From assembly GCF_000017625.1 (NCBI RefSeq), contig NC_009712.1, positions 1,302,001 to 1,366,000 on the forward strand: 64,000 bases of DNA. The letters are read 5' to 3'. Shown here piece after piece: positions 52,129 through 61,592 of this stretch. The stretch comes from Methanoregula boonei 6A8 (GTDB lineage Archaea; Halobacteriota; Methanomicrobia; Methanomicrobiales; Methanospirillaceae). The notes under the pieces are model-generated. The model was not told where the DNA came from, ran no database searches, and was given only the letters and a program-made list of their open reading frames with translations. A program made the position numbers and the translations under genes. Position 1 is the stretch's first letter, and each line of letters begins with the position of its first letter.

Positions 52129-53154
52129 TCATCCCATTTTATATCTCAGCAGCGCCGCAATTCCGCCGAGTGCAGCAAGCCGCTCGCCGGGCTCAAACTC
52201 AGTGGAGAGCACGATAATCTTTGCCTGCATTCGCTCGGCACTCTCGATCAGGGGCACAATCGCCCTGTCCCGCAGGAGGGAATCAGCAAGCAGCACCTCA
52301 TCTACCGCTCCATACTCTATCGCGGTGGCAACATCCTTGTACCCGTAGGCTATTGCTCCGTCACGGGAAATCCGCAGGAGCACTTCGTCCATTAACCGGA
52401 CCTCCCGGGAGAGCTGGAGATCGCCGATCAGTTTTTCAAGTGTTCCCGCCCCGATCACGTCCTGCACCGCACCGCGCCCGATCCGGCGGGTTTCAGCCAC
52501 GATTGCCCGGCCGGCCGGGGCACAATTCTTGTTCTTTGCATACCGGACAAAATCCTCTTTTACAAACCCCGGCCCGGCAATGACCATCGGCCCGGATACC
52601 TCGGCGATGCTCTTTATAACCGTATCAAAAAAGCCGGTCCGGGTCTCGGTCTCGCCACCCTTGCCGCTCCCTGCAGTGATTGTGATCACACTCTCGGGGC
52701 CGTACTGCCGGAGACGGAAGAGCTCCGCCTCTCCTTCCTCTAAGGTAAGGATGTGGATCACCCCATAGACCGAGGCCTTGACCGCACGATCAAGGCGTTC
52801 GAGGTCTACCGGCCGCCAGCGACGGATCACCGAGATCTCGTAACCGGTCTCCACATTGATCGTGTGGTAAGCACCGGTATCCATTCCGTGCTCGATAATC
52901 CCCGAGATCCGCAGGCGCACACCGTGATGAGAGAATTCCACCTTCTCCACCCGAACCCCGAGCCGGACCGGGCGTTTTTCCACTTTCTCCGGCCGGATCT
53001 TGTCGGTGGCCCCTTCCACGCTCCGGAACGTAGTGGCAAAGACCAGATCCCCGGGGGAGACCAGATGCTGGAGATGCCAAAGGTCGTCGATGCTCTCTGG
53101 GAAGAGCCGGATCTCGCCATAATTATCCTTAATCTCACCGTACTCCGCTTTCAT
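52129..53154 (-). CDS. pelA: Pelota (aPelota), ribosome rescue factor
   Basis: 341 residues, opening MKAEYGEIKDNYGEIRLFPE, with an eRF1-like architecture: an Sm-like N-domain with GATDKIRPEKVEKR, a central domain lacking the GGQ motif, and a C-domain ending in ALLRYKMG. It binds stalled ribosomes at the empty A site and, with ABCE1, splits them. Its start overlaps the rqcH stop on the same strand (ATGA). Confidence 0.95.
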   Translation of the reverse strand: MKAEYGEIKDNYGEIRLFPESIDDLWHLQHLVSPGDLVFATTFRSVEGATDKIRPEKVEKRPVRLGVRVEKVEFSHHGVRLRISGIIEHGMDTGAYHTINVETGYEISVIRRWRPVDLERLDRAVKASVYGVIHILTLEEGEAELFRLRQYGPESVITITAGSGKGGETETRTGFFDTVIKSIAEVSGPMVIAGPGFVKEDFVRYAKNKNCAPAGRAIVAETRRIGRGAVQDVIGAGTLEKLIGDLQLSREVRLMDEVLLRISRDGAIAYGYKDVATAIEYGAVDEVLLADSLLRDRAIVPLIESAERMQAKIIVLSTEFEPGERLAALGGIAALLRYKMG

Positions 53155-55046
53155 GGCGTCCCTGCTATATCGGATCCACCCGGCGGGACAAATGCGGCAA
53201 CAGATTCGGTATTGAGGATCCCTTTGAGCAGTTTCTCCTCTTCAGGTGTTATCTTCTCGCGCAGCTGGCGAAGCACCTTCTTTGCCACATCGTTTGGCTC
53301 GAACCGGCCGGGCTTTAACTCGGCAAAGGTCTTTGTCCGCGAGCGGATCACGGCCGGTGGCCCCCCGATCACGGCCGCATATGGCTCCAGCACAAGGCCT
53401 ATCCCGACAGACAGAGGGACATCGCGGTAATAGGTGCGCTCCCCCCGGACGATAAACGATCCCCGGGCAACAAATTCGCCGGCCTGCGGGGTCTTGCTGA
53501 CCTGAGTTGGCTGTGCGCTGAATACATCTGCCGTAAAATGCCCACTCCTCCAGGCACCCGAGTACGATGCGGCAAACTGCGCCACCTCATCCATTTTTTC
53601 CGTTTTACCTTTGACGATCACCACACTTGCCCCATGTACGTCCGCATGGACAAAGAGATCGCCGCCGGTCATGTACTTCTTGACCAGTTCCTCGTTCTGC
53701 CCGGCGTCCCGGCCGCCCAGCACTACCACGCCGTCACTGGTGATAAACCACCGGAACCGGTGGTACCAGAGTTTTTTCATCGGGACGATATCGTGGCGGA
53801 TCACCTTCTTCCGGGGTTTTACCGTTTTCATCGCAAGGAGGGCGCCTTCTTTTTTCTTTTTGAACTTCTTGATCTGGTCGTAGTAGTGCCCGGCGTTCTG
53901 CTCAACAGTCTCGTGGACAAAGATCTTTACCTTTTTGCCGATATCAACCTCGACTGCGGCCTCACCGGGGAAAAAGGCGGTGATCCGTTTTGCATCGGTC
54001 GATGAGGTATCTTTAAGATGATGTTCAATTTCCTGCCAGGAAAGGCGTTTACTTGCGGCGGCAAGGGAGGTGATTACCTGAGAGATAAACGGATAGTTCT
54101 CGTAGATCGCTGCCACAACCTCCTCGGCCTTTGCGACCTTCTCGTCGAACTTTTTGATCGCGGCCTCCTGGTACTTCCGGATCCGCTCCCCTTCTGATAG
54201 TTTGGGCCTCGCTGCCACCTTTACCTTCTCGGCTTTAGTCATCGGGTAAAAGACTTCGAGCGCGTCAGAGAACCCGGCAAACTGGTTCTCATCCTGCGGG
54301 GCATTTTCAGCAAGCACCACCGGCTCGCAGCTTGATTTGGAGATCACCGGGTGCACATGGTGCTCCACCCGGTCAAAGAGTGAGGTCACCGCATCAAAGA
54401 GCAGGGCTGGATCTGCCTGTGCGGCAGGCATGGCCTTATCCGCGCCGGCAGTCCTGCAGACCCATTCGGCATACGTACCGCCCAGCATGCAGGCAATCGC
54501 AAGCGCCCGTACCAGGTCGCGCTCATCTCCGGCGAGAACTGCCGCAAGGTTCTCCCGGGAGCCGGTCGGGTCAGTGCCACTCGTTGCGTAAACCGCATCG
54601 GGAACAATATCCCGGTCCTTGAACCGGTGGTGGCGAAGCGGTTTGATGATCCGGTATGCTTCATCGGCAAGGATCACATTTCCCTCGTCAAAGAGCTCAA
54701 TGATGAGCCGGTAGGTAAGCGCACCCTTCCCGATATCGAAAATGAGAATCCGTTCCAGACCGTGCTGGCGGATCGCAAGCACCTTACCTCCCGTCAGGTA
54801 CTTGCGCAGGAACATGGCAAACTGCGGGGGATTCTTGGGCGGCTCGGGAGCATTTTTTACCAGGTGTGCCCGACGCCCGGCCTCGATGAGCAGCAGGTAC
54901 TTCGCATGCGCCTCCCCGTTTAAGCGGATACCAAGCGTGCGGGAATCAAACTGATACACCTTGTCGATCCAGAGCGGCTGCTTTCCGGCAAGCTCGTACG
55001 TGACCGCCCGTACATCGATCCCGCTCATCCCCTGTGCTGTCGCCAT
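53151..55046 (-). CDS. rqcH: RqcH/NEMF-type ribosome quality-control protein
   Basis: 631 residues. An N-terminal NFACT-N/FbpA-like domain, a coiled-coil middle with EKVKVAARPKLSEGERIRKY, and a C-terminal NFACT-R domain (GGRDAGQNEELVKKYM, then DLFVHADVHGASV). RqcH/NEMF binds split 60S/50S subunits with peptidyl-tRNA and elongates C-terminal tails. It is the first gene of the pair with pelA, and its start is ATG 55046. Confidence 0.93.
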   Translation of the reverse strand: MATAQGMSGIDVRAVTYELAGKQPLWIDKVYQFDSRTLGIRLNGEAHAKYLLLIEAGRRAHLVKNAPEPPKNPPQFAMFLRKYLTGGKVLAIRQHGLERILIFDIGKGALTYRLIIELFDEGNVILADEAYRIIKPLRHHRFKDRDIVPDAVYATSGTDPTGSRENLAAVLAGDERDLVRALAIACMLGGTYAEWVCRTAGADKAMPAAQADPALLFDAVTSLFDRVEHHVHPVISKSSCEPVVLAENAPQDENQFAGFSDALEVFYPMTKAEKVKVAARPKLSEGERIRKYQEAAIKKFDEKVAKAEEVVAAIYENYPFISQVITSLAAASKRLSWQEIEHHLKDTSSTDAKRITAFFPGEAAVEVDIGKKVKIFVHETVEQNAGHYYDQIKKFKKKKEGALLAMKTVKPRKKVIRHDIVPMKKLWYHRFRWFITSDGVVVLGGRDAGQNEELVKKYMTGGDLFVHADVHGASVVIVKGKTEKMDEVAQFAASYSGAWRSGHFTADVFSAQPTQVSKTPQAGEFVARGSFIVRGERTYYRDVPLSVGIGLVLEPYAAVIGGPPAVIRSRTKTFAELKPGRFEPNDVAKKVLRQLREKITPEEEKLLKGILNTESVAAFVPPGGSDIAGTP

Positions 55047-55108
55047 GGATTATACCAAGGTACATATGGCTTGCGCACTAAAAAATAAGACTACTGGGTG
55101 AATTATTC

Positions 55109-55462
55109 ATGACCGACGAGGTACACGAAGAGGAACAGGTTGCTCTTCCAAAGAAGAAGAAGACCAAACTGGAGAAACAGGCAGAACATATCGTACGGAT
55201 CAAAAAGACGCTTGTAGCCTGCATTGCCGGTATTTTCGTCGGGATTCTCTCATGGTATCTCCAGGTGACCGTGAAAAATGATATTGGCCTCCTGGCCTTC
55301 ATGCTGATGGTTGCGGCCATCGTCCTCCAGCGGCACATCTTTATCCTGCTAAAAATTGATTCCACGAAAATGGGGGCAAAGGACTGGTTCTACCAGGCAT
55401 TCATGACCTTTGCGTTCTGGTTTCTGTCCTGGACCATCCTGCTGACCACCGTATCCCACTGA
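55109..55462 (+). CDS. EMC6-like membrane protein
   Basis: 117 residues with a Lys/Glu-rich N-terminal tail (EEQVALPKKKKTKLEKQAEH) and three membrane helices. The helices, with ISW-type YLQVTVKNDIGLL, fit the archaeal EMC6-like family (PF07019). Eukaryotic EMC inserts membrane proteins. It starts divergent from rqcH and 24 nt upstream of the ABCE1 gene, so it may be co-transcribed with it. Family call is from length, tail and topology. Confidence 0.75.
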   Translation: MTDEVHEEEQVALPKKKKTKLEKQAEHIVRIKKTLVACIAGIFVGILSWYLQVTVKNDIGLLAFMLMVAAIVLQRHIFILLKIDSTKMGAKDWFYQAFMTFAFWFLSWTILLTTVSH

Positions 55463-55486
55463 TTTTTTTTAAAAACGAAGATTATC

Positions 55487-57259
55487 ATGAGAATTGCCAT
55501 TGTCCACAAGGATCGCTGCCACGCCAAAAAGTGTGGAACCGAGTGCATCATCTATTGTCCCCGGGTCAGGACCGGTGACGAAACTGTTAGTATCGGTGAG
55601 GATGGCAAGGCACTCATCTCCGAAGAACTCTGTGTTGGCTGCGGTATCTGCATTAAGAAGTGCCCGTTTGATGCCATCGATATCGTGAGCCTTCCCGAGG
55701 AACTCGAACATCCCACTCACCGGTACGGCAAAAACGGGTTTGCATTGTACGGCCTGCCCATACCGGTCCAGGGAAAAGTGACAGGCATCCTTGGCGCAAA
55801 CGGTATCGGGAAGAGTACGGCAGTGAAGATCCTCTCAGGACAGCTCCGCCCCAATCTTGGCAGTTTTGATTCCGAGGTGGCATGGGAGGAGATCCTCAAG
55901 CGCTACACCGGAACAGAACTTTTCGATTACCTCCAGACGGTCTCCAAAAAGACTAAGAAGATTGCAGTCAAGCCCCAGTACATCGACTTTATTCCGAAAG
56001 TGTTTACCGGCACGATCCGCGATCTCCTTAAAACCACTGATGAGCGGGGGAAACTTCCCGAACTCGTCTCCGCACTCAGGCTGGATGCCATTCTCGAACA
56101 CGAGATCAACACCTTAAGCGGCGGAGAACTCCAGCGGGTGGCTATTGCCGCATGCCTTGCACGAAATGCCGACCTCTACTTCCTCGATGAGATCACCCCG
56201 TTTTTGGATATCTACCAGCGTATTTCAGCGGCAAAACTGATCCGCGAGCTTGCGGCTGAAAAGCCGGTTGTGATTGTGGAGCACGACCTCGCTATTCTTG
56301 ACATGCTTGCTGATACCGTGCACGTTGGCTATGGCAAACCGGCAGTCTTTGGTGTCATCACCCGGCCCAAGGGCGTCCGCGTCGGGATCAACCAGTACCT
56401 CGAAGGCTACCTTGCCGAAGAGAATGTGCGGTTCCGGGATTCACAGGTGGTATTTGAAAAACGGGCACATGAGAAGGGATCCAAGCGCGAGGATCTTGTC
56501 GAGGTCCCGGCACTCTCAAAAAAATATGATACTTTTCACCTTACGGTCTCGGGCGGGACCATCCGAGCTGGCGAAGTTCTTGGTGTCATTGGGGCAAATG
56601 GTATGGGAAAGAGTACCTTTGCAAAACTCCTTGCCAGCGTGGAAAAGCCGGACACCGGCAGCATGGACTCAAAGATCCGGATCTCCTACAAGCCACAGTA
56701 CATCAAGGCAGATACCACAGTCTCGGTGGAGATGTACCTGCGTTCATGCACTACCAAATTTGATAGCTCGTATTACCAGCATGAGATCCTTGAACCCCTC
56801 TCGCTCCAGTCCATCCTCCAATCCCCCGTTGATACCCTGAGCGGGGGAGAACTCCAGCGAGTGGCTATTGCTGCCTGCCTTTCGCGCGATGCCGACCTCT
56901 ATATTCTTGACGAACCAAGTGCTCACCTTGACGTGGAACAGCGTGTGAAGGTAACAAGGCTCATCAAACGCCATGCAGAGGGAAAAGCGGTGGCGATCCT
57001 TGTCATTGACCACGATATCTACCTCATCGATATGATCAGCGAGCGCATCCTTGTCTTTGAGGGCGAACCCGGCATTGCCGGTACCGCGGCAGGTCCCTTC
57101 GAGATGCGGGACGGCATGAACCGGTTTTTAAAAGCGCTGGATGTAACCTTCCGGCGCGATCAGACCGGCCGGCCCCGGATTAACAAGCCCGACTCCTTCC
57201 TGGACAGGGACCAGAAGAGCCGGGGAGAATACTACTATTATGCGGCAGAAGACGAATAG
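55487..57259 (+). CDS. rli1: ABCE1/Rli1, ribosome-splitting ATPase
   Basis: 590 residues. N-terminal Fe-S domain: CHAKKCGTECIIYCP and CVGCGICIKKCPFDA give eight cysteines for two 4Fe-4S clusters. Two ABC domains follow (GANGIGKST and GANGMGKST; LSGGELQR twice), plus a hinge. The protein splits ribosomes after termination or after Pelota-mediated rescue. Start ATG 55487. Strong conservation makes this the most secure call in the region. Confidence 0.98.
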   Translation: MRIAIVHKDRCHAKKCGTECIIYCPRVRTGDETVSIGEDGKALISEELCVGCGICIKKCPFDAIDIVSLPEELEHPTHRYGKNGFALYGLPIPVQGKVTGILGANGIGKSTAVKILSGQLRPNLGSFDSEVAWEEILKRYTGTELFDYLQTVSKKTKKIAVKPQYIDFIPKVFTGTIRDLLKTTDERGKLPELVSALRLDAILEHEINTLSGGELQRVAIAACLARNADLYFLDEITPFLDIYQRISAAKLIRELAAEKPVVIVEHDLAILDMLADTVHVGYGKPAVFGVITRPKGVRVGINQYLEGYLAEENVRFRDSQVVFEKRAHEKGSKREDLVEVPALSKKYDTFHLTVSGGTIRAGEVLGVIGANGMGKSTFAKLLASVEKPDTGSMDSKIRISYKPQYIKADTTVSVEMYLRSCTTKFDSSYYQHEILEPLSLQSILQSPVDTLSGGELQRVAIAACLSRDADLYILDEPSAHLDVEQRVKVTRLIKRHAEGKAVAILVIDHDIYLIDMISERILVFEGEPGIAGTAAGPFEMRDGMNRFLKALDVTFRRDQTGRPRINKPDSFLDRDQKSRGEYYYYAAEDE

Positions 57260-57289
57260 GTCCGCAGAAGCACTAGCACCAGGTATTCT

Positions 57290-58498
57290 TTAGCGGGAAT
57301 GAGGTAAAAAGCCGAAGATCCCGCCAAGAAAAGTCCTGATATTGTCGATAAACGAGGGACTGGGCGCAGGGGTCGCCGTTACCACCGGTCCCGTGGTCGG
57401 GATGCTGGTGGGCAGGACCGGTGTTGGCGTCGGGGTCATGGTTTCAACCGATATCGGGGGAGCGGTTGAGATATCCCCGGTATAATATCCTACAACATCC
57501 ATGGTGGAGAACCAGAGCCGGCCCCGGGCATCGACAAAAACCATCTTGACGTTGTGCGCGGCACTACTAAATCCTTCAAACGTTCCCAGATGTCGGGTGA
57601 CTGCCCCGTTCTGCCATACATAGATGCCGTTTTCCGTTGCCACATAAACCGCCCCTCCCGGGCCGGCTGCCACATCGTCAATGATATACGGCCCCCCGTA
57701 GAAATCACCAGATGAGAGAACCGGGGTAAATCCCCCGGCCTGACTGTAGTGAGCCACATCTGTTTCATTAAAGAAGTACGCCCCGCCCAGCGGATCTTTC
57801 CTGACGTGGCCAAGCAGGCCATAGGGATCGTCCCGGTTCTGGATCCGGGTAAATACGATTGTGTTGTTGGCTTCGCTCACGGCCCAGAGACCTTCTTTGA
57901 GGGTTCCCACAAGAAGGGTGTCTGCGGCCGAGTCAAGGGTCATACTGTCAGCCTCGTAAAACCCTGGGCCCCCGGGAGAGTACGGGGCATACCAGGTCCA
58001 TGTTTCGTTATAGTACCGGCTCAGGCCAGAGTTCCCGGTAGCGATCCACATCCCATCATTCCAGCGCTGCAGAGCCCGTATTTGGAGGCTCTTTAAGAGC
58101 TGCTGGTCAGTGATCAATTGGTAAGTACGGCCATCGTAGATCTGGATCCCACCAGCGTAGCCTATCCAGAGATGGCCGGAACTGTCATAAGCGAGTGCAG
58201 TAACAAAATTATCTAAAAGACCTTCAGAAAGATTGCTCCGATCGATATGCCGGGTGCTCCACGTACCATCGTAGCTCGAAAGGCCCAGAGGGGTTCCCAG
58301 CAGGACTTCTCCCTGCAGGCCGTTGATAATAGCATTTACCTGTGTGGACGGGACAGAATCAGAGGCAGGGCGAAACAGGGTGATATTTGCAGAATATTCC
58401 TGCCCGGCAGCACCGGTACCCACCGCCCCGGCTCCTGAAACAACCGGAACCAGACCGCAAAGGATGAGGAGGATAAGAAGGAAATATTCAGATCTCAT
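57290..58498 (-). CDS. Secreted beta-propeller-like protein at the end of the che operon
   Basis: 402 residues from ATG 58498 (MRSEYFLLILLILCGLV), a signal peptide. Repeated blades resembling two-component regulator propellers (LAYDSSGHLWIGYAGGIQIYD, VFVDARGRLWFSTMDV) suggest a seven-bladed sensor. A Pro/Thr-rich stretch (VLPTSIPTTGPVV) and a C-terminal hydrophobic segment follow. The ATG overlaps the cheD stop by 11 nt, so it is co-transcribed with taxis genes. Possible extracellular ligand sensor (inference). Confidence 0.78.
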   Translation of the reverse strand: MRSEYFLLILLILCGLVPVVSGAGAVGTGAAGQEYSANITLFRPASDSVPSTQVNAIINGLQGEVLLGTPLGLSSYDGTWSTRHIDRSNLSEGLLDNFVTALAYDSSGHLWIGYAGGIQIYDGRTYQLITDQQLLKSLQIRALQRWNDGMWIATGNSGLSRYYNETWTWYAPYSPGGPGFYEADSMTLDSAADTLLVGTLKEGLWAVSEANNTIVFTRIQNRDDPYGLLGHVRKDPLGGAYFFNETDVAHYSQAGGFTPVLSSGDFYGGPYIIDDVAAGPGGAVYVATENGIYVWQNGAVTRHLGTFEGFSSAAHNVKMVFVDARGRLWFSTMDVVGYYTGDISTAPPISVETMTPTPTPVLPTSIPTTGPVVTATPAPSPSFIDNIRTFLGGIFGFLPHSR

Positions 58499-58982
58499 GG
58501 GCGGCGCCATCAGCGCTCCTGACCGTCACTTTCCCGCCCTCGTCCGGGTAAAATGCCACGGTCCGGCCTGCCTTCCCGCCCACTTCCTCAGCATGAAGGC
58601 GGAGATTGTGCTCGGCAAGGACAGCTCGCACACGCTCTGCATTTCTTTCGCCAATATTGAGGTTATTGCCAAAATATTCAAACATGCAGGCCCCACCCGC
58701 CATCTTGACCACAAGAGATGACCGACGGGATCCTTTTTCCACCAGTTTGCTGATGAGAAGGGGTATGGCGGTATCCGCGTATTTCCCCGGCCGGTCAGTA
58801 CGCCCCGAACTGTCCGGTAACATAATATGGACCATAGCCCCGATGCGAAGATCGCGGTCATACAGGGTCAGGCCAATGCAGGAGCCAAGACCGATCGTCA
58901 TCATCGGCCCTGAACCTACGTGGTACTCGCCTATACCAATCATTACGGGCGTTTTTATCTGGGGGGCGGCTGGGTCAGTCAT
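58488..58982 (-). CDS. cheD: CheD, chemoreceptor deamidase
   Basis: 164 residues. The catalytic Cys in GLGSCIGLTLYD and His in AMVHIMLP define CheD, which deamidates receptor glutamines and is stimulated by CheC binding. It begins 17 nt after cheC in an operon read leftward. Confidence 0.94.
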   Translation of the reverse strand: MTDPAAPQIKTPVMIGIGEYHVGSGPMMTIGLGSCIGLTLYDRDLRIGAMVHIMLPDSSGRTDRPGKYADTAIPLLISKLVEKGSRRSSLVVKMAGGACMFEYFGNNLNIGERNAERVRAVLAEHNLRLHAEEVGGKAGRTVAFYPDEGGKVTVRSADGAAHEI

Positions 58983-58999
58983 TCCTTGTCAGATACGGT

Positions 59000-59611
59000 T
59001 CAGCTGGGATTCATCAGGTTTTCCAGGCGGTCGACAAATGTCTGGAGCATGCTTGATTCCGGCATCATGATGATGTCGCTGTCAATCCGGTGCTCCGCGC
59101 ACATGAGCTCGGTGGAGAAGAGCATGACTTCATCGATCTCTTCCTGCATCTGGGCAATAAGCGACTCCATGGCGGCATGCGCCATATCAATGGTTAGTGA
59201 CGGAGGGGAGGGGAGCATGACCAGGCCCAGAAGTTCAGCGGTCGCGTCAAGAAAGGCAGATGCCATGATGTTTCCGACTTCAAGCAGCGCACTTTCGTCC
59301 ATCTCGTTGAGGGATCGATCCGGATCGGTCAGGCCGAGCATAGTATTGGTCAGGCGGACTGCAGAAGCTCTCGAGATATAGAAGATGATATACCCGCCAT
59401 GCGGGATCTCACCCTGCAGTTCAAAAACCACGAGCGCAGCCGGTTCCTCCCCGATATGTTCTGCCAGCTGTGCAACGTCCACGACCTTGATCTTGGGGAC
59501 GCTCATCTCCACCGTACTCGAAAGCATCTGGGAAAGGGTGGTAGCGGCGTGCGCAGCCCCGATGTTTCCCAGTTCCTGCATTGCATCTATCTGAACTGAC
59601 GATAACTTCAT
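59000..59611 (-). CDS. cheC: CheC, CheY-P phosphatase
   Basis: 203 residues. The two family motifs are ELGNIGAAHAATTL and EVGNIMASAFLDA, each supplying the Glu and Asn that activate water for CheY-P hydrolysis. It pairs with CheD. 7 nt separate it from cheA. Confidence 0.94.
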   Translation of the reverse strand: MKLSSVQIDAMQELGNIGAAHAATTLSQMLSSTVEMSVPKIKVVDVAQLAEHIGEEPAALVVFELQGEIPHGGYIIFYISRASAVRLTNTMLGLTDPDRSLNEMDESALLEVGNIMASAFLDATAELLGLVMLPSPPSLTIDMAHAAMESLIAQMQEEIDEVMLFSTELMCAEHRIDSDIIMMPESSMLQTFVDRLENLMNPS

Positions 59612-59618
59612 GGTTGGT

Positions 59619-61592
59619 TCATTCCTGCATCGTATTTACATCAAGCACCGGCACCACATCCCCATCCCCCAGAATGGTGACCCCGCTGATACCTTTGGTG
59701 GTCCCGATAAAACTGCTCAACGGCTTTACCACAACTTCCTGTTTCCCTTCAACAGCGTCAACCGGGATACAGCATTTCCGTTTCTGGTACTGGACGACAA
59801 TGAGGATCTCGCACCGGTCCGAGCTCCCGACCATCTCATCAAGCCTGAGGATCTGGAGCACTTCATCCCTGATAAGCGTCACATCGCCTTTACCGATATG
59901 GTGCATGGTATCTTTCCTGAAATTGGCTACCTCCACAATGCTGCTGATGGGGATTGCAAGGCGCCGGCCATTGAGCCGCACTATCATGACATCAACAATC
60001 GCCATGGTGGGTGGGAGGAGGAGCTCAAACGTGCTTCCCTGGCCGGGCGTTGTCTCAACCTTGATGGTGCCCTTAAGAGACTCAATTGAACGTTTCACCA
60101 CATCCAGCCCCACCCCCCTTCCCGAGATATCCGTGATGGTATCCGCAGTGGAGAATCCTGGCTGGAAGAGCAGGTCGATCGCCTCGTCCGTGGAAAGGGT
60201 TGCCGCTGTCTCGGCGGTGATAAGTCCCTTTTCTATGGCTTTCTTTTTTACCTTCTCGACATTGATACCGGCACCATCGTCGGTTAGTTTGATAATGACA
60301 TTGTCACGGTCGCGGTAGGCGCTCAGCTTTACCAGACCTTTTGCGGGCTTGCCAGCCTCCACCCGTACCGCCGGGTCCTCTATCCCATGGTTTACGGCAT
60401 TTCGTATCAGGTGCAGGAGCGGATCGTTAAGCCCGTCCATCACACTCCGGTCGAGTTCCGTCTCCCCACCTTCCATGATAAATTCGACCTCCTTATGGTC
60501 ATACTGCGCCACATCGCGCACGACCCGGGGGAGGCGGTTGAAGATATGCGAGAGAGGGATCATCCGGATCATCATCATGAGGCTCTGGAGCTCGGAGACC
60601 GATCGCTCGACCATGCTAATCGCCTCGTCCATCTCTTTTATTTTCTTCTCCTCAGCGATCTGCTTGAGCCGGCCCCGGTTGATCACGAGATCCTCGACCA
60701 GGTTCATGATGTGATCGAGCTGGGCAATATCCACCCGCAGGTTCTTAATCTCCCGGTTCTTATCCGGTGCCGCTGCCGCCGGCTTTCGTTCGGGTTCTGT
60801 CGGCTGTCTCCCAGCAGGTATCCCTGCTGCGCTGTCCCGGTCCTTTGGAGCTCCGGCCGCCTCCTTGATCTCCACGGTCGCGATCTCGCTCCCCTGTGCT
60901 GCAGTCCTGAGTGCCTCTTCCCCGGCATCGCTTGCAATGGTGAGGTGAATGGTTCCTTCACATTTCCCCTCGTCAATTGCCTCTTTCGAGGGCTCAATCG
61001 ACCGGATAGTCCCGAGCGCTTCCAGGTTCTGGATCGCAATCATTGCCCGGACATCCTTCATCATGCATTCCGGGGCCACGGTGATTGTCATCGCATATTC
61101 GGGCCGATCCTCCGGTGCAGCAACTTCCCCGTCAGGAAGCGTCTCACGGCTCTCTTCGGCAGGCTCTTTGCAGCCCAGCTCCTCACCCTTCCCGGCAGAT
61201 TCAATGTCCTGCTGCCCCAGCCATGCATGCAGCGCCTGGACCTGATGGTCGGGGTTTTTGGAGGAGGAGTCCCCACCAGCTTCGACATCGTCGAGCATCT
61301 CTTCAAGCAGATCAGTGCAGGAAAGGAGTATATTTTCAAGATCGGCAGACATCTCGGAACTGCCGCCCCGGATCAGCTGCAATGCATCTTCCATAGTGTG
61401 GCAGAGGCGCTCCATGTCTGCAAATCCCATGGACGCTGACGCTCCCTTAAGCGTATGGATCGAACGGAAGCTCTCATCAATAGCATTCTGGTCGGAGCCT
61501 TTTTCAAGGATAAGGAGATTGTTGACCAGATTTTCAAGGTTTTCTCTGGATTCCGCCACAAAGAGCGATCGGTACTGCTCGAATTCAGACAT
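59619..61592 (-). CDS. cheA: CheA, chemotaxis histidine kinase
   Basis: 657 residues from ATG 61592, with AGGG upstream; an earlier GTG (61622) overlaps cheB more deeply. The order is Hpt with the phospho-His in IHTLKGASAS, a P2-like response-regulator binding part, a dimerisation domain, an ATPase domain (NAVNHGIEDP, DDGAGI, GRGVGLDVV) and a CheW-like C-terminus (VVVKPLSSFIG). It phosphorylates CheY and CheB. Confidence 0.96.
   Translation of the reverse strand: MSEFEQYRSLFVAESRENLENLVNNLLILEKGSDQNAIDESFRSIHTLKGASASMGFADMERLCHTMEDALQLIRGGSSEMSADLENILLSCTDLLEEMLDDVEAGGDSSSKNPDHQVQALHAWLGQQDIESAGKGEELGCKEPAEESRETLPDGEVAAPEDRPEYAMTITVAPECMMKDVRAMIAIQNLEALGTIRSIEPSKEAIDEGKCEGTIHLTIASDAGEEALRTAAQGSEIATVEIKEAAGAPKDRDSAAGIPAGRQPTEPERKPAAAAPDKNREIKNLRVDIAQLDHIMNLVEDLVINRGRLKQIAEEKKIKEMDEAISMVERSVSELQSLMMMIRMIPLSHIFNRLPRVVRDVAQYDHKEVEFIMEGGETELDRSVMDGLNDPLLHLIRNAVNHGIEDPAVRVEAGKPAKGLVKLSAYRDRDNVIIKLTDDGAGINVEKVKKKAIEKGLITAETAATLSTDEAIDLLFQPGFSTADTITDISGRGVGLDVVKRSIESLKGTIKVETTPGQGSTFELLLPPTMAIVDVMIVRLNGRRLAIPISSIVEVANFRKDTMHHIGKGDVTLIRDEVLQILRLDEMVGSSDRCEILIVVQYQKRKCCIPVDAVEGKQEVVVKPLSSFIGTTKGISGVTILGDGDVVPVLDVNTMQE

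Noticed and set aside
60387-61439. 350-codon + strand frame inside cheA
   Set aside because: The minus strand carries all CheA motifs; the + frame is a shadow.
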